This document shows, piece after piece, positions 28,249 through 35,373 of a DNA stretch of 64,000 nucleotides. The position numbers and the translations under genes were made by a program. Below the pieces are notes generated by a model, which saw only the letters and a list, made by a program, of their open reading frames with translations, had not been told where the DNA came from and searched no databases. Origin of the DNA: Carnobacteriaceae bacterium zg-C25 (lineage in GTDB: Bacteria > Bacillota > Bacilli > Lactobacillales > Aerococcaceae); NCBI GenBank assembly GCA_017945845.1, contig CP072828.1:62001-126000 (forward strand). The letters are read 5' to 3'. The first letter of the stretch is position 1; each line of letters begins with the position of its first letter.

Positions 28249-28467
28249 AGTTCAAACAAAAGGTTTGAACAACTAGGCTAATAGTGTTGTTACCCCCTTT
28301 TCAACCTATTAAACTAGACATTCGCTAACAGGAAAGATGAACTTCATTCCCCCCTTTTTGATGAATCATCTATAAGTACTTTAGCGAACCTCATAAACTA
28401 AATCTTCCCCCTTTTAGATTTAGTTTCCCTAAACGTAACCAACCATTTTGGTTGGTTTTTTGTTTTT
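28249..28467 (+). ncRNA. Candidate small RNA with three C-rich hairpin loops
   Basis: Predicted ~215-base transcript with its own promoter and terminator. In order: 8-bp hairpin GTTCAAAC/GTTTGAAC (28250-28270); hairpin A (28279-28311) with loop UUACCCCCUUUU; hairpin B (28336-28370) with loop UCCCCCCUUUUUG, enclosed by an outer TTCGCTAA/TTAGCGAA helix (28321-28328 with 28381-28388); hairpin C, a perfect 11-bp stem (28395-28405 with 28416-28426) with loop UCCCCCUUUU; and a terminator (28437-28461). Repeated C-rich loops on separate stems recall staphylococcal Rsa RNAs and Listeria LhrC, whose UCCC loops pair with Shine-Dalgarno sequences. I know no named family with this exact layout. Confidence 0.7.
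28437..28467 (+). terminator. Terminator of the small RNA candidate
   Basis: AACCAACC (28437-28444) pairs with GGTTGGTT (28450-28457), then TTTTGTTTTT. A wider CCCTAAA/TTTAGGG helix (28427-28433 with 28465-28471) can also form. Confidence 0.88.
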
Positions 28468-28491
28468 AGGGATTTGGATTTGATAAGATTT

Positions 28492-28540
28492 GGTGTTGGT
28501 CATTTTTGAAAGAAAGTGAGCAACGCCTTTTTGTTTTTTT
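28492..28540 (+). terminator. Second terminator in tandem
   Basis: A 15-base arm (28492-28506) pairs with 28513-28527 with one mismatch and two G-U pairs, followed by TTTTTGTTTTTTT. It backs up the small RNA terminator or ends a second short transcript. Confidence 0.8.
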
Positions 28541-28571
28541 AGGGGATGTGTAAATTAAAAACAGCACTCAA

Positions 28572-28603
28572 AAGCCGATAGAAAACTAGTTTTCCATCGG
28601 CTT
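28572..28603 (-). terminator. Terminator of the minus-strand flavoprotein gene
   Basis: AAGCCGAT/ATCGGCTT outer stem with GAAAA/TTTTC inner stem and CTAG loop; on the minus strand it is followed by TTTGAG. About 145 bases beyond the stop at 28749. Confidence 0.65.
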
Positions 28604-28748
28604 ATTTGGGTATTAGCACCATTTAATCTAAAATGGGAATTTGTTTGTAAAGTCAAACGATTAACAAAAAAATTATAGAAATGACAATGTGTTAAACCTT
28701 TTGACGTATTGCTGATTTTAAAATCACTCAGGATAATTTGTTGTGTGC

Positions 28749-30011
28749 TTATTGTGGGAAATACATTGCTGCACTTCTTCCGGCAATTGTGCCTGTAATA
28801 AATGCGGATGTAATATTATAGCCACCTGTGTAGCCGTGAATATCGAGTAGTTCGCCGCAACAAAATAGACCATCGACATATTTAGACATCATTGTTTGCG
28901 GAGAGATTTCTTTTACGCTAACGCCGCCTCCTGTCACAAAACTTTTTTCAATAGGTAGACTACCGTTTACGGTAAATGTAAAGTGTTTCAGTAGGGTAGC
29001 GATGCGATGAATCGTTTGCTCATCTAATTTAGACAGTGCGGTATTAGCATCTAAATTCAGTTGTTGAGCGTAAAAGAGTGCCAAGCGTTCGGGAATAAAT
29101 GTTTTGAGTACCGTTTTTAATTGTTTGGCACCGTCTGTTTTTTGGATGTGATGGAGTTGTGTAGTTAATTGCTCTTTGGATAAGGTGGTGCAACAGTCTA
29201 ATGATAAAGTGACGTTTTGATGTTGTGTTTTTTGTTGTTGGTGATACACAAAACTCGAACAACGCAAAACAGCAGGTCCGCTTACACCAAAGTGTGTAAA
29301 AATCATATCCATTTCATGTGTGACAATGGCTTTGCCCTTTTCATTAAGCACACTCAATCCAATACCGCGTAAAGATAACCCTTGTAATATTTTTTGCTGA
29401 ATAAATGGCTCATTACTAGTTAAGGGAACTTCTGTTGGGAAAAGGGGTGTAATCGTATGGCTAGCTTTTTTTAACCATGCGTACGCATCTCCTGTTGATC
29501 CTGTTTTGGGTACGGATTTTCCTCCTGTTGCTAAAATCACACAACGTGCAGAAACGTCTTTGCCGTTTGCCAATCGAACCCCTTTAATTGTGCCATCAAC
29601 AATGAGTAATTTCTTCACAGAGCAGTCGTACCATACGTCGATATGTAAATCGGTAATGCGTGCTTGAAATGTCTCTAAAATCGTACGCGCTTTATCAGTT
29701 GTCGGGAACATACGACCGTGATCTTCTTCTTTTAAAGTGACACCGTTTGAAGTGAAAAAAGACATAATGTCGTAATTGTCAAATTGGGAAAAAGCACTAT
29801 ATAAAAACTTACCATTTCCGGGGATGTGAGCAATAATTTCGTTGCTTGGACGATTGTTGGTAACGTTGCATCTACCGCCTCCTGTTAAGAGCAATTTACG
29901 ACCAAGAGATCCATTTTTTTCAATAATTAATACTTTTGCCCCGTATTCAGCAGCTTGAACGGCTGCCATTAAACCACTCGTTCCGCCACCAACTACAATA
30001 ATATCGTACAT
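28749..30011 (-). CDS. HI0933/YhiN-family FAD-dependent oxidoreductase
   Basis: 420 residues from ATG 30011 (AAGGAG eight bases upstream). The FAD-binding dinucleotide fold is at the start (IIVVGGGTSGLMAAVQAAE). GRCNVTNNRP, a second ATGGKSVPKTGSTGDAY region and the C-terminal GGYNITSAFITGTIAGRSAA close the flavoprotein fold. The family (BaiN relatives) is widespread; a physiological substrate is unknown for most members. Monocistronic on the minus strand. Confidence 0.88.
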   Translation of the reverse strand: MYDIIVVGGGTSGLMAAVQAAEYGAKVLIIEKNGSLGRKLLLTGGGRCNVTNNRPSNEIIAHIPGNGKFLYSAFSQFDNYDIMSFFTSNGVTLKEEDHGRMFPTTDKARTILETFQARITDLHIDVWYDCSVKKLLIVDGTIKGVRLANGKDVSARCVILATGGKSVPKTGSTGDAYAWLKKASHTITPLFPTEVPLTSNEPFIQQKILQGLSLRGIGLSVLNEKGKAIVTHEMDMIFTHFGVSGPAVLRCSSFVYHQQQKTQHQNVTLSLDCCTTLSKEQLTTQLHHIQKTDGAKQLKTVLKTFIPERLALFYAQQLNLDANTALSKLDEQTIHRIATLLKHFTFTVNGSLPIEKSFVTGGGVSVKEISPQTMMSKYVDGLFCCGELLDIHGYTGGYNITSAFITGTIAGRSAAMYFPQ

Positions 30012-30138
30012 ACGCACAACTCCTTAATTTTGTCTTATTCAGTATAGCACAAAAGTTTATGCAGGCTATAACATTTAACGCCGTACACACAGTAGTACAA
30101 ATAGATGTACGTAGTGCTGATCAATTAAAAGGAGCAAG

Positions 30139-30195
30139 ATGTTTGGTATTGTAAAAGCGATGCAAACATGGTGTAGCCGTGAAATAAGTAAATGA
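30139..30195 (+). CDS. Small ORF of 18 codons with a strong ribosome site
   Basis: ATG 30139 to TGA 30195 encodes an 18-residue peptide starting MFGIVKAMQTWC. AAAAGGAG at 30127-30134 gives ideal spacing, rare by chance for so short a frame. It could be a peptide gene, a leader, or the left-over start of a decayed gene. No homology is recognised. Confidence 0.3.
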   Translation: MFGIVKAMQTWCSREISK

Positions 30196-30222
30196 GATTT
30201 GGAAAAATAAATAAGTAAGTTA

Positions 30223-30231
30223 TGCTATAAT
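30223..30231 (+). promoter_or_regulatory. Extended -10 promoter for the PBECR-type gene
   Basis: TGC-TATAAT at 30223-30231; the predicted start near 30238 is 10-25 bases before the possible start codons. Confidence 0.6.
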
Positions 30232-30248
30232 TAACTATATTGAAAGGT

Positions 30249-30611
30249 ATGATAATTGAAATGGTTAATCAAAAATTAAAAAGTGATTTTTTAAAAAGTA
30301 TAGGTATTAGTACGCTAATTTTAAATAAAGAAAATCTTGTGAAACATATGATAAAAAGTAATCATGCAAATTGCTTACAGTATGTTGATAAAATTCCAGA
30401 GATTATTTCTACTCCAGATTATATTGGTAGAAATAAAAATATTAATGGTAAGTCGTTAGAAGTCATCAAGATATATTTGGATAATTTGTTACTTGCTATA
30501 AAGTATGATAGTAAAAGAGATTATTACTATATAGCGTCATTGTATGATGTAACACAATCAAAATTAGACCATATGATTAATAATAATCGTGTGCGAAAAT
30601 TGACAAAATAG
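30249..30611 (+). CDS. PBECR-type (Barnase-EndoU-ColicinE5/D-RelE fold) nuclease-like protein
   Basis: About 120 residues; start uncertain (TTG 30240, ATG 30249 or ATG 30261). The segment IPEIISTPDYIGRNKN, then KSLEVIKIYLDN, AIKYD, YYIASLYDVTQSKL and the basic end NNRVRKL match my memory of the PBECR families of phage- and mobile-element-borne RNase-like domains. Cellular targets are not established. Base composition is lower in GC than neighbours, and the gene lies in a gene-poor islet, suggesting acquisition. A small RNA promoter begins at its stop codon. Confidence 0.6.
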   Translation: MIIEMVNQKLKSDFLKSIGISTLILNKENLVKHMIKSNHANCLQYVDKIPEIISTPDYIGRNKNINGKSLEVIKIYLDNLLLAIKYDSKRDYYYIASLYDVTQSKLDHMINNNRVRKLTK

Positions 30612-30628
30612 CGAAAAAAGTATACACT
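30600..30628 (+). promoter_or_regulatory. Promoter of the second small RNA candidate
   Basis: Perfect TTGACA (30600-30605), 17 bases, TACACT (30623-30628); the -35 overlaps the last codons of the PBECR-type gene. Confidence 0.75.
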
Positions 30629-30634
30629 ATGGTT

Positions 30635-30767
30635 AAAGATATTAAGTTTGAGGGCAGAAAGGCACCTGCCGCACCTTTAAAAAGGTATCTGAGATGTTGG
30701 ATACGCCGCCCAACCGAATTTAATGATTATCATACTTGCACCTATCAATTTGATGGGTGCTTTTTTT
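30635..30767 (+). ncRNA. Candidate ~133-base small RNA
   Basis: Bounded by a strong promoter and a strong terminator, with no gene downstream on this strand that the promoter could serve before termination. Possible helices: GGCAG/CTGCC (30653-30670) with an AAAGGCAC loop, ACCTT/AAGGT (30673-30686), GTTGG/CCAAC (30696-30714), then the terminator. The one long frame across it (30629-30826) runs through the terminator and is not coding in appearance. It is richer in GC than its surroundings. I could not match it to a known riboswitch, 6S, SRP or tmRNA core. Confidence 0.6.
30738..30767 (+). terminator. Terminator of the second small RNA candidate
   Basis: GCACCTATCA (30738-30747) pairs with TGATGGGTGC (30751-30760) with one G-U, then seven T. 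Confidence 0.92.
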
Positions 30768-30804
30768 ATTTAAAAATTACAGGATTAGCAAACGCTAGTC
30801 TTTT

Positions 30805-31014
30805 TTGTTTAGAAGGAAAAATCTAAAAAACCTTAGTGAATTAACCGTATATATACTTAGTGTGGTTGGCAACCATGTAGATGATGAGGTGGGTATGTGT
30901 CAATTTAATCATGAGTTTATCATATCAATATTTTGGGATAACGACTTGTGGGAATTGATTGATTATAAAATAAATCAGCAGATAAATGACATTCAACTTA
31001 TCGTCAAGCAATAA
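30805..31014 (+). CDS. Hypothetical 69-codon frame, possibly a degenerate gene
   Basis: A TTG-initiated frame with an acidic C-terminal part (DDEVG, FWDNDLWELI). No good ribosome site and no recognised homologue. It could be the remnant of an accessory gene next to the PBECR-type nuclease, or chance. Confidence 0.2.
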   Translation: MFRRKNLKNLSELTVYILSVVGNHVDDEVGMCQFNHEFIISIFWDNDLWELIDYKINQQINDIQLIVKQ

Positions 31015-31121
31015 GATTAGACGCTGAAATTGTTGCACACTATGTAAAATGATGAAATGGTGTAAATTAGCGTTTTAGTAGTCTTTAGAAACTGACAGAA
31101 AGAGATATTTTTGTCAAAATA

Positions 31122-31130
31122 TGATATAGT
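31122..31130 (+). promoter_or_regulatory. Extended -10 promoter for murE
   Basis: TGA-TATAGT at 31122-31130, 33 bases before the murE start; no good -35. Confidence 0.5.
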
Positions 31131-31162
31131 AGAAGATAACGTAAAGGTAAAAGAGGAAGCGT

Positions 31163-32632
31163 ATGAATATTCAAAATTTATTAAAAGAATGCGGTATACA
31201 ATCGTCTATCGGAAATAGTGATTTATTAACGGTTACCGTTAATGATTTGTGTTACGATGCGCGATTGGCAAAATCGGGGAGTGTATTTTTTGCCATGCCG
31301 GGTAGAAGCGTAGATGGCGTAACGTATATTCCGCAAGCCTATGAAAATGGGGCGCGTATTTTCGTATCACAAAAAGCAGTCGATATACCAGCAGATGCAC
31401 TATTAGTTGTCGTTGAAGATGCCCGTAAAGCATTGAGTTCGGCAAGTCATCACTTTTTTGGACAACCTAGCCATAAATTAAAAGTTGTCGGTATTACAGG
31501 GACAAAAGGAAAAACGACAACAACAACGTTGCTATATAAAATTTTGTCACGTTCGGGTATTAAAGCGGGTGTTATCGGGACAAATGGTGCCTATTTTGCA
31601 GATCGATTTATTCCAACATCAAATACAACACCAGAAAGTTATGACATTCATAAAATTTTTAAAGCAATGATTGATGAAGGTATTGAAGTGTGTTTCATTG
31701 AAGTGTCTTCTCAAGGATTGATGATGCACCGTGTCGATGACGTGCGTTTTGAAATTGGTGTGTTTACGAATATGGCACATGACCACATTAGTCCACTAGA
31801 ACACGCTACTTTCGAAGAGTATTTACATTGGAAAACCCATTTGTTTACATTGGCGAAAACGGCACTTGTGAACGTTGATGACGCTTATGTGGATGCTTTT
31901 ATAACACAGCCCAACTTAACCGTCTACACGTATGGAATTGATAACGCTGCGCAGTTTCGAGCCAGTGATGTGCAGCATGCGTTTGACGGGAATCGTGTCG
32001 GGATGTCGTTTGTCGTGAATGGCGAGACGGTACACATGAACGTTCCGGGGAAATTTAATGTGTATAACGCGTTGGTGGTGTTAGGCGTTGGCGCATTGTT
32101 AGGCGGAGATGTGGAAAAATGCCGAAAATTATTAAATGAGACGAGTGTTCCCGGGCGAATGGAAGTCATTGAAAATGATAAAGGGGTATTGGCGATTTTA
32201 GACTATGCGCACAATGGATTTGCCTTAGAAAATGTATTAACGACATTACAACAATATGAGTACAACCGATTAATCGTATTATTTGGTTCGGTCGGTGATC
32301 GATCGCAAAATCGACGCTTAGAACTTGGACAAGTGGTTGCAAAATATGCTGATGTTGCGATGGTGACGAGTGATAATCCGGGGTGTGAAGACCCTCAACA
32401 AATTATTGATGACATTGTGCAAGCTTTTGAAGGGTACGAAGGGAAATTATTGACGCAAGTGGATCGCAAATTGGCAATAGAGCAGGTAGTGTCGATGGCA
32501 CAAGAAAAAGACATTGTTTTATTTGCTGGCAAAGGGCACGAAACGTATCAATTGATTGGCAAAGAAAAATTGCCGTTTAACGAGAAGCAAATCATTATGA
32601 ATGCGTTTGAAATTTCTGGAAAAAACGCATAA
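31163..32632 (+). CDS. murE: UDP-MurNAc-tripeptide synthetase MurE (probably L-lysine-adding)
   Basis: 489 residues, three Mur-ligase domains. N-terminal uridine-binding domain (SRVDSRL-equivalent DLCYDARLAKSGSVFFA), central ATPase with GITGTKGKTTT near residue 112 and NTTPES, C-terminal domain with GDRSQNRR. The amino-acid-specificity motif is DNPG (404-407), not the DNPR of diaminopimelate enzymes; S. aureus L-Lys MurE has DNPA. Lysine is therefore the likely added residue (inference). It acts in cytoplasmic peptidoglycan precursor synthesis. Confidence 0.88.
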   Translation: MNIQNLLKECGIQSSIGNSDLLTVTVNDLCYDARLAKSGSVFFAMPGRSVDGVTYIPQAYENGARIFVSQKAVDIPADALLVVVEDARKALSSASHHFFGQPSHKLKVVGITGTKGKTTTTTLLYKILSRSGIKAGVIGTNGAYFADRFIPTSNTTPESYDIHKIFKAMIDEGIEVCFIEVSSQGLMMHRVDDVRFEIGVFTNMAHDHISPLEHATFEEYLHWKTHLFTLAKTALVNVDDAYVDAFITQPNLTVYTYGIDNAAQFRASDVQHAFDGNRVGMSFVVNGETVHMNVPGKFNVYNALVVLGVGALLGGDVEKCRKLLNETSVPGRMEVIENDKGVLAILDYAHNGFALENVLTTLQQYEYNRLIVLFGSVGDRSQNRRLELGQVVAKYADVAMVTSDNPGCEDPQQIIDDIVQAFEGYEGKLLTQVDRKLAIEQVVSMAQEKDIVLFAGKGHETYQLIGKEKLPFNEKQIIMNAFEISGKNA

Positions 32633-32678
32633 CATCGGTTAAAATAAAGGTATTAATAGAGGTTTAGGAGGGGTTAAA

Positions 32679-34187
32679 ATGACAAAAGAGTTTGATGAAA
32701 CAGTCGAAAAAACAGTAGACAATCATTCAGATGATGTTGAACAAGATACACAAAATGATGGTGTAGAAACGGTTGAAGATGAGTCTGTTGAAACAGTATC
32801 AAACGATATGGAAACAACACCCAACGTTGCAGAAGATGCATCACCAGAAACTAAAGAGTTGTCAGATGATGTCGAAGCGGTATCTGTTGAATCGGAAGAA
32901 GTATTGGATACGGTTGAAGAAACGGCAACAGAAGCTGATTTGGGTACTGATGAAACTGTTGAATCGATGACGCCGGAAAATGAAGTTGCACAAGACGAAG
33001 CAGTAGTTGTGGCAAGCGAATCGACAGAAACTAGCGAAAAAGAAGCGATATCTACAACAGCAAGTGATGTTGGCGTCAAAGCTAAAGCATTTTTATCAAA
33101 CAAACGTAATGTTGGTATTTTAGCAGCTATTATTGCCGCAATTATTTTATTTTTCACATTAACAGGCGGACCAAAAAGTGTTATGGATAAAGTTGAAGTA
33201 ACATTTGAAGGGTACGATGAACGCGGACGAGTGGAGTATAATTACGCGACAATACAACACGAAATTGATAAAGTGATTTTAAACAAAGTCGGAATTGATA
33301 CTAAAAATACAGACTTATCTAACTGGACTCAATTTTTAAACAATCTTCAATCCAACTTTGACAAATATCAAAAATATGAAAAATATCGCAAAGGTGTGCG
33401 TATCCGATTTGATAAAACAGAAGGTTTGAAAAACGGGGAAGAAGTAACTTTAACGATTTCAGCGGATAAAGATTCACCAATTAAAAGTGAAACGAAAAAA
33501 TTTAAAGTGTCTGGATTAAAAGACATTACAAAAATTACTTTTGAAGACTTACAAAAAAATAAACCAATTCGATTTGTCGGATTTGATGGTAATGGTAGTG
33601 TAAGTTATGATAAATCCGTTTATAGTGTTGACGAATCGCTTGCTAAAACCTTGAAAAACGGTCAAAAAATTAAAGTTAGCATTAGACCGAAATATTTAGA
33701 TACTTTATTAGAATCTGAAGGAAAAACGGTTGAAAACGCCGGACAAACTTTTGAAGTGACGGCATCTGGTTTATCTACAATAAAATCTATTACAAATTTA
33801 AATGAATTATTAAAACAGGTAGAAAATCTAGGGACAGCAACATATGCTAATAAAGAAAATAGTAGTTACAAGTATGAAGTTGAAAAGAAAAATACTTTTA
33901 TCAATGTGGGATATTCTGAGTATTCAAATGATGATAAAGCTTCAATATCTGTTGTAACCGTCTATAAAGTAAAAGAAACGTATACAAACCTTTTCCAAAA
34001 AGAACCGACAGTAAAAGAATATTACACATATGTTGGTTACTCTGATTTAAGTGTCAGTGATAATGTTGTGATTATGTCTAATTTAGAAAATAAAGCCATT
34101 AGATACCCAGATAAATATACCGATGAAACGTCTGTCTACGCTTTCTTAAAATCAAAAATGTATACAGAATACAAACCGGGTAATTAA
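32679..34187 (+). CDS. Membrane-anchored surface protein with acidic N-terminus and two tandem beta-rich domains
   Basis: 502 residues. Residues 1-~135 are very acidic, low-complexity, rich in V/E/T/S. One membrane helix lies at about 147-166 (VGILAAIIAAIILFFTL). The outside part holds two related units, starting VEVTFEGYDERGRVEYN (~171) and IRFVGFDGNGSVSYD (~304), each followed by a K-rich GEEVTLTIS/GQKIKVSIR strand. Orientation should be N-in, C-out. Similar proteins occur in Lactobacillales as uncharacterised proteins; no enzyme motif is visible. AGGAGGGG precedes the ATG. Confidence 0.6.
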   Translation: MTKEFDETVEKTVDNHSDDVEQDTQNDGVETVEDESVETVSNDMETTPNVAEDASPETKELSDDVEAVSVESEEVLDTVEETATEADLGTDETVESMTPENEVAQDEAVVVASESTETSEKEAISTTASDVGVKAKAFLSNKRNVGILAAIIAAIILFFTLTGGPKSVMDKVEVTFEGYDERGRVEYNYATIQHEIDKVILNKVGIDTKNTDLSNWTQFLNNLQSNFDKYQKYEKYRKGVRIRFDKTEGLKNGEEVTLTISADKDSPIKSETKKFKVSGLKDITKITFEDLQKNKPIRFVGFDGNGSVSYDKSVYSVDESLAKTLKNGQKIKVSIRPKYLDTLLESEGKTVENAGQTFEVTASGLSTIKSITNLNELLKQVENLGTATYANKENSSYKYEVEKKNTFINVGYSEYSNDDKASISVVTVYKVKETYTNLFQKEPTVKEYYTYVGYSDLSVSDNVVIMSNLENKAIRYPDKYTDETSVYAFLKSKMYTEYKPGN

Positions 34188-34215
34188 TGCATACGTGTCA
34201 ATTTGAATACGTTTG

Positions 34216-34252
34216 GACTGTTGACCAATTAAAGTGTCAACAGTCTTTGTTT
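34216..34252 (+). terminator. Terminator stem, copy 1 of a repeated element
   Basis: GACTGTTGAC (34216-34225) pairs with GTCAACAGTC (34236-34245), then TTTGTTT. Nearly the same stem, loop and following ~35 bases occur at 50998-51060. Confidence 0.85.
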
Positions 34253-34318
34253 GTATCAGGCGTTAAATGTACGGTTTAACGCGATGTACACGATACATCA
34301 CTCGTTTTCTAGGCGCTA

Positions 34319-34336
34319 TGTCAAATAGGGTTGATG
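34319..34336 (+). repeat. ISL3-like end / palindromic repeat core, copy 1
   Basis: TGTCAAATAGGGTTGATG, the core also found inverted at 36959-36976 and, with one change, at 61165-61182. Confidence 0.7.
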
Positions 34337-34423
34337 ACTCACAAAGTGATGTATGATTCATCAAAATGAGTGTAATGGTTGCCACACGTTGTTTTGGCAC
34401 TTGGTTTTTAATTTTGCCAAAGG

Positions 34424-34463
34424 TTGCATTTGTTTCACTTTTGTTATACAATTTAAAGTATAA
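34424..34463 (+). promoter_or_regulatory. Antitoxin promoter and palindromic operator
   Basis: TTGCAT (34424-34429), 17 bases, TACAAT (34447-34452). The inverted repeat TTATAC-N8-GTATAA (34444-34463) covers the -10, a position suited to autorepression by the RelB-like protein. Confidence 0.75.
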
Positions 34464-34476
34464 GGAGATATGTATT

Positions 34477-34764
34477 ATGGCTAAAACGGCAAACATTAAT
34501 TTAAGAATAGACCCTATAAAAAAACAACAAGCAGAATCTTTATTTTCAAGTTTTGGCATCTCTGTAACAGATGCAATCAATATTTTTTTAAACACTGCTA
34601 TCATGGAAGGTGGTTTTCCGTTTCAAATTAAGCAGCCTCGTTATAACAAAGAAACAGAATTAGCTATGGACGAAGCAAGACAAATTGCTCTAGGTCATAT
34701 TAAGGCAAAATCTTACGTTTCAGCAGAAGCGTTATTTGCAGATTTAAATAGCGAGGAAGAGTAA
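34477..34764 (+). CDS. RelB/DinJ-family antitoxin
   Basis: 95 residues from ATG 34477 (AAGGAG upstream; the frame is open further up but that DNA is the promoter). The N-terminal ribbon-helix-helix (TANINLRIDPIKKQQAESLF, SVTDAINIFLNTAI) binds DNA as a dimer, and the acidic C-terminus should wrap the toxin. One base separates it from the YafQ-like gene. Expected to autorepress through the palindrome overlapping its -10. Confidence 0.9.
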   Translation: MAKTANINLRIDPIKKQQAESLFSSFGISVTDAINIFLNTAIMEGGFPFQIKQPRYNKETELAMDEARQIALGHIKAKSYVSAEALFADLNSEEE

Positions 34765-34765
34765 C

Positions 34766-35038
34766 ATGCTACAGTTGGTCACAACCTCTCAATTTCGTAA
34801 AGACTTAAAACGCATGAAAAAAAGAAATCGTGATTTAAAGAAACTTCAAATTGTTCTTGATAAATTGATGAATGAAGAAGTGCTTGATGCTTTTTATCGT
34901 GATCATACGTTAGTCGGCAATTATATCGGCTTTAGAGAGTGCCATATTGAACCCGACTGGTTATTGATTTACGCCATTAATCAAAATCAATTAATTTTGA
35001 CAGCCTCTCGAACAGGTTCTCATTCCGATTTGTTCTAG
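34766..35038 (+). CDS. YafQ/RelE-family mRNA interferase toxin
   Basis: 90 residues. RelE fold with the YafQ residue pattern intact: H47, H60 and D64 (RECHIEPDWLLIY), H86 and terminal F90 (GSHSDLF). YafQ-type toxins cut mRNA on the ribosome during translation. All catalytic positions present suggests an active toxin held by the upstream antitoxin. Confidence 0.9.
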   Translation: MLQLVTTSQFRKDLKRMKKRNRDLKKLQIVLDKLMNEEVLDAFYRDHTLVGNYIGFRECHIEPDWLLIYAINQNQLILTASRTGSHSDLF

Positions 35039-35094
35039 TATTCATATGAGTGTGGTTTTTTATTCCAGAAATGCTGAGGGTATGGTTAAAAACC

Positions 35095-35123
35095 TTGTCA
35101 TTCCTGTCACTTTCGATTACAAT
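35095..35123 (+). promoter_or_regulatory. Promoter of the proS T-box leader
   Basis: TTGTCA (35095-35100), 17 bases, TACAAT (35118-35123). Confidence 0.8.
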
Positions 35124-35129
35124 AGCACT

Positions 35130-35324
35130 ATAGATTATTAAATGTGCTATGGTTTTAGAGAATGTTTGCTAGGCTGGAACAAACATACCCGCTACACATC
35201 GAACCTACTATGTATAGATGGCTGTAATGGTCGTCGGAGTCCACTCCGTTATCAAGGTAGAGTATAAATTAAGGTGGTACCACGCAATTGCGTCCTTTTC
35301 GAAGGGCGGTTGTGTGGTATTTTT
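35130..35324 (+). promoter_or_regulatory. T-box riboswitch, proline-specific, upstream of proS
   Basis: The conserved T-box AAGGTGGTACCACGC is at 35271-35285. In stem I the specifier-loop context GAA-CCT-A places CCT (Pro) at 35204-35206. The terminator hairpin (35278-35319) is followed by TTTTT and competes with the antiterminator. Uncharged tRNA-Pro should allow readthrough into proS. Confidence 0.93.
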
Positions 35325-35373
35325 GCTTTATAAGATGTAGTGTGCTTTACACCACAGCAAGAAGGAGAAAAAT

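Larger units (their letters stand above)
28144..28748. other. Gene-free 605-base region holding a small RNA candidate and tandem terminators
   Basis: No plausible coding frame. It contains the small RNA candidate at 28249-28467, a second terminator at 28492-28540 and the minus-strand terminator at 28572-28603; each is listed separately. The rest shows nothing I can name. Confidence 0.7.
34188..34476. other. Intergenic region with repeat elements and the toxin-antitoxin promoter
   Basis: Holds the repeated terminator stem (34216-34245), an ISL3-like repeat core (34319-34336) and the antitoxin promoter/operator. No coding frame is convincing. Confidence 0.7.

Noticed and set aside
30629-30826. 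65-codon frame across the second small RNA
   Set aside because: It crosses a strong terminator and the transcript start lies after its first codon.
34366-34476. N-terminal extension of the RelB-like antitoxin
   Set aside because: The extension covers the promoter and operator; ATG 34477 has the ribosome site and matches family length.
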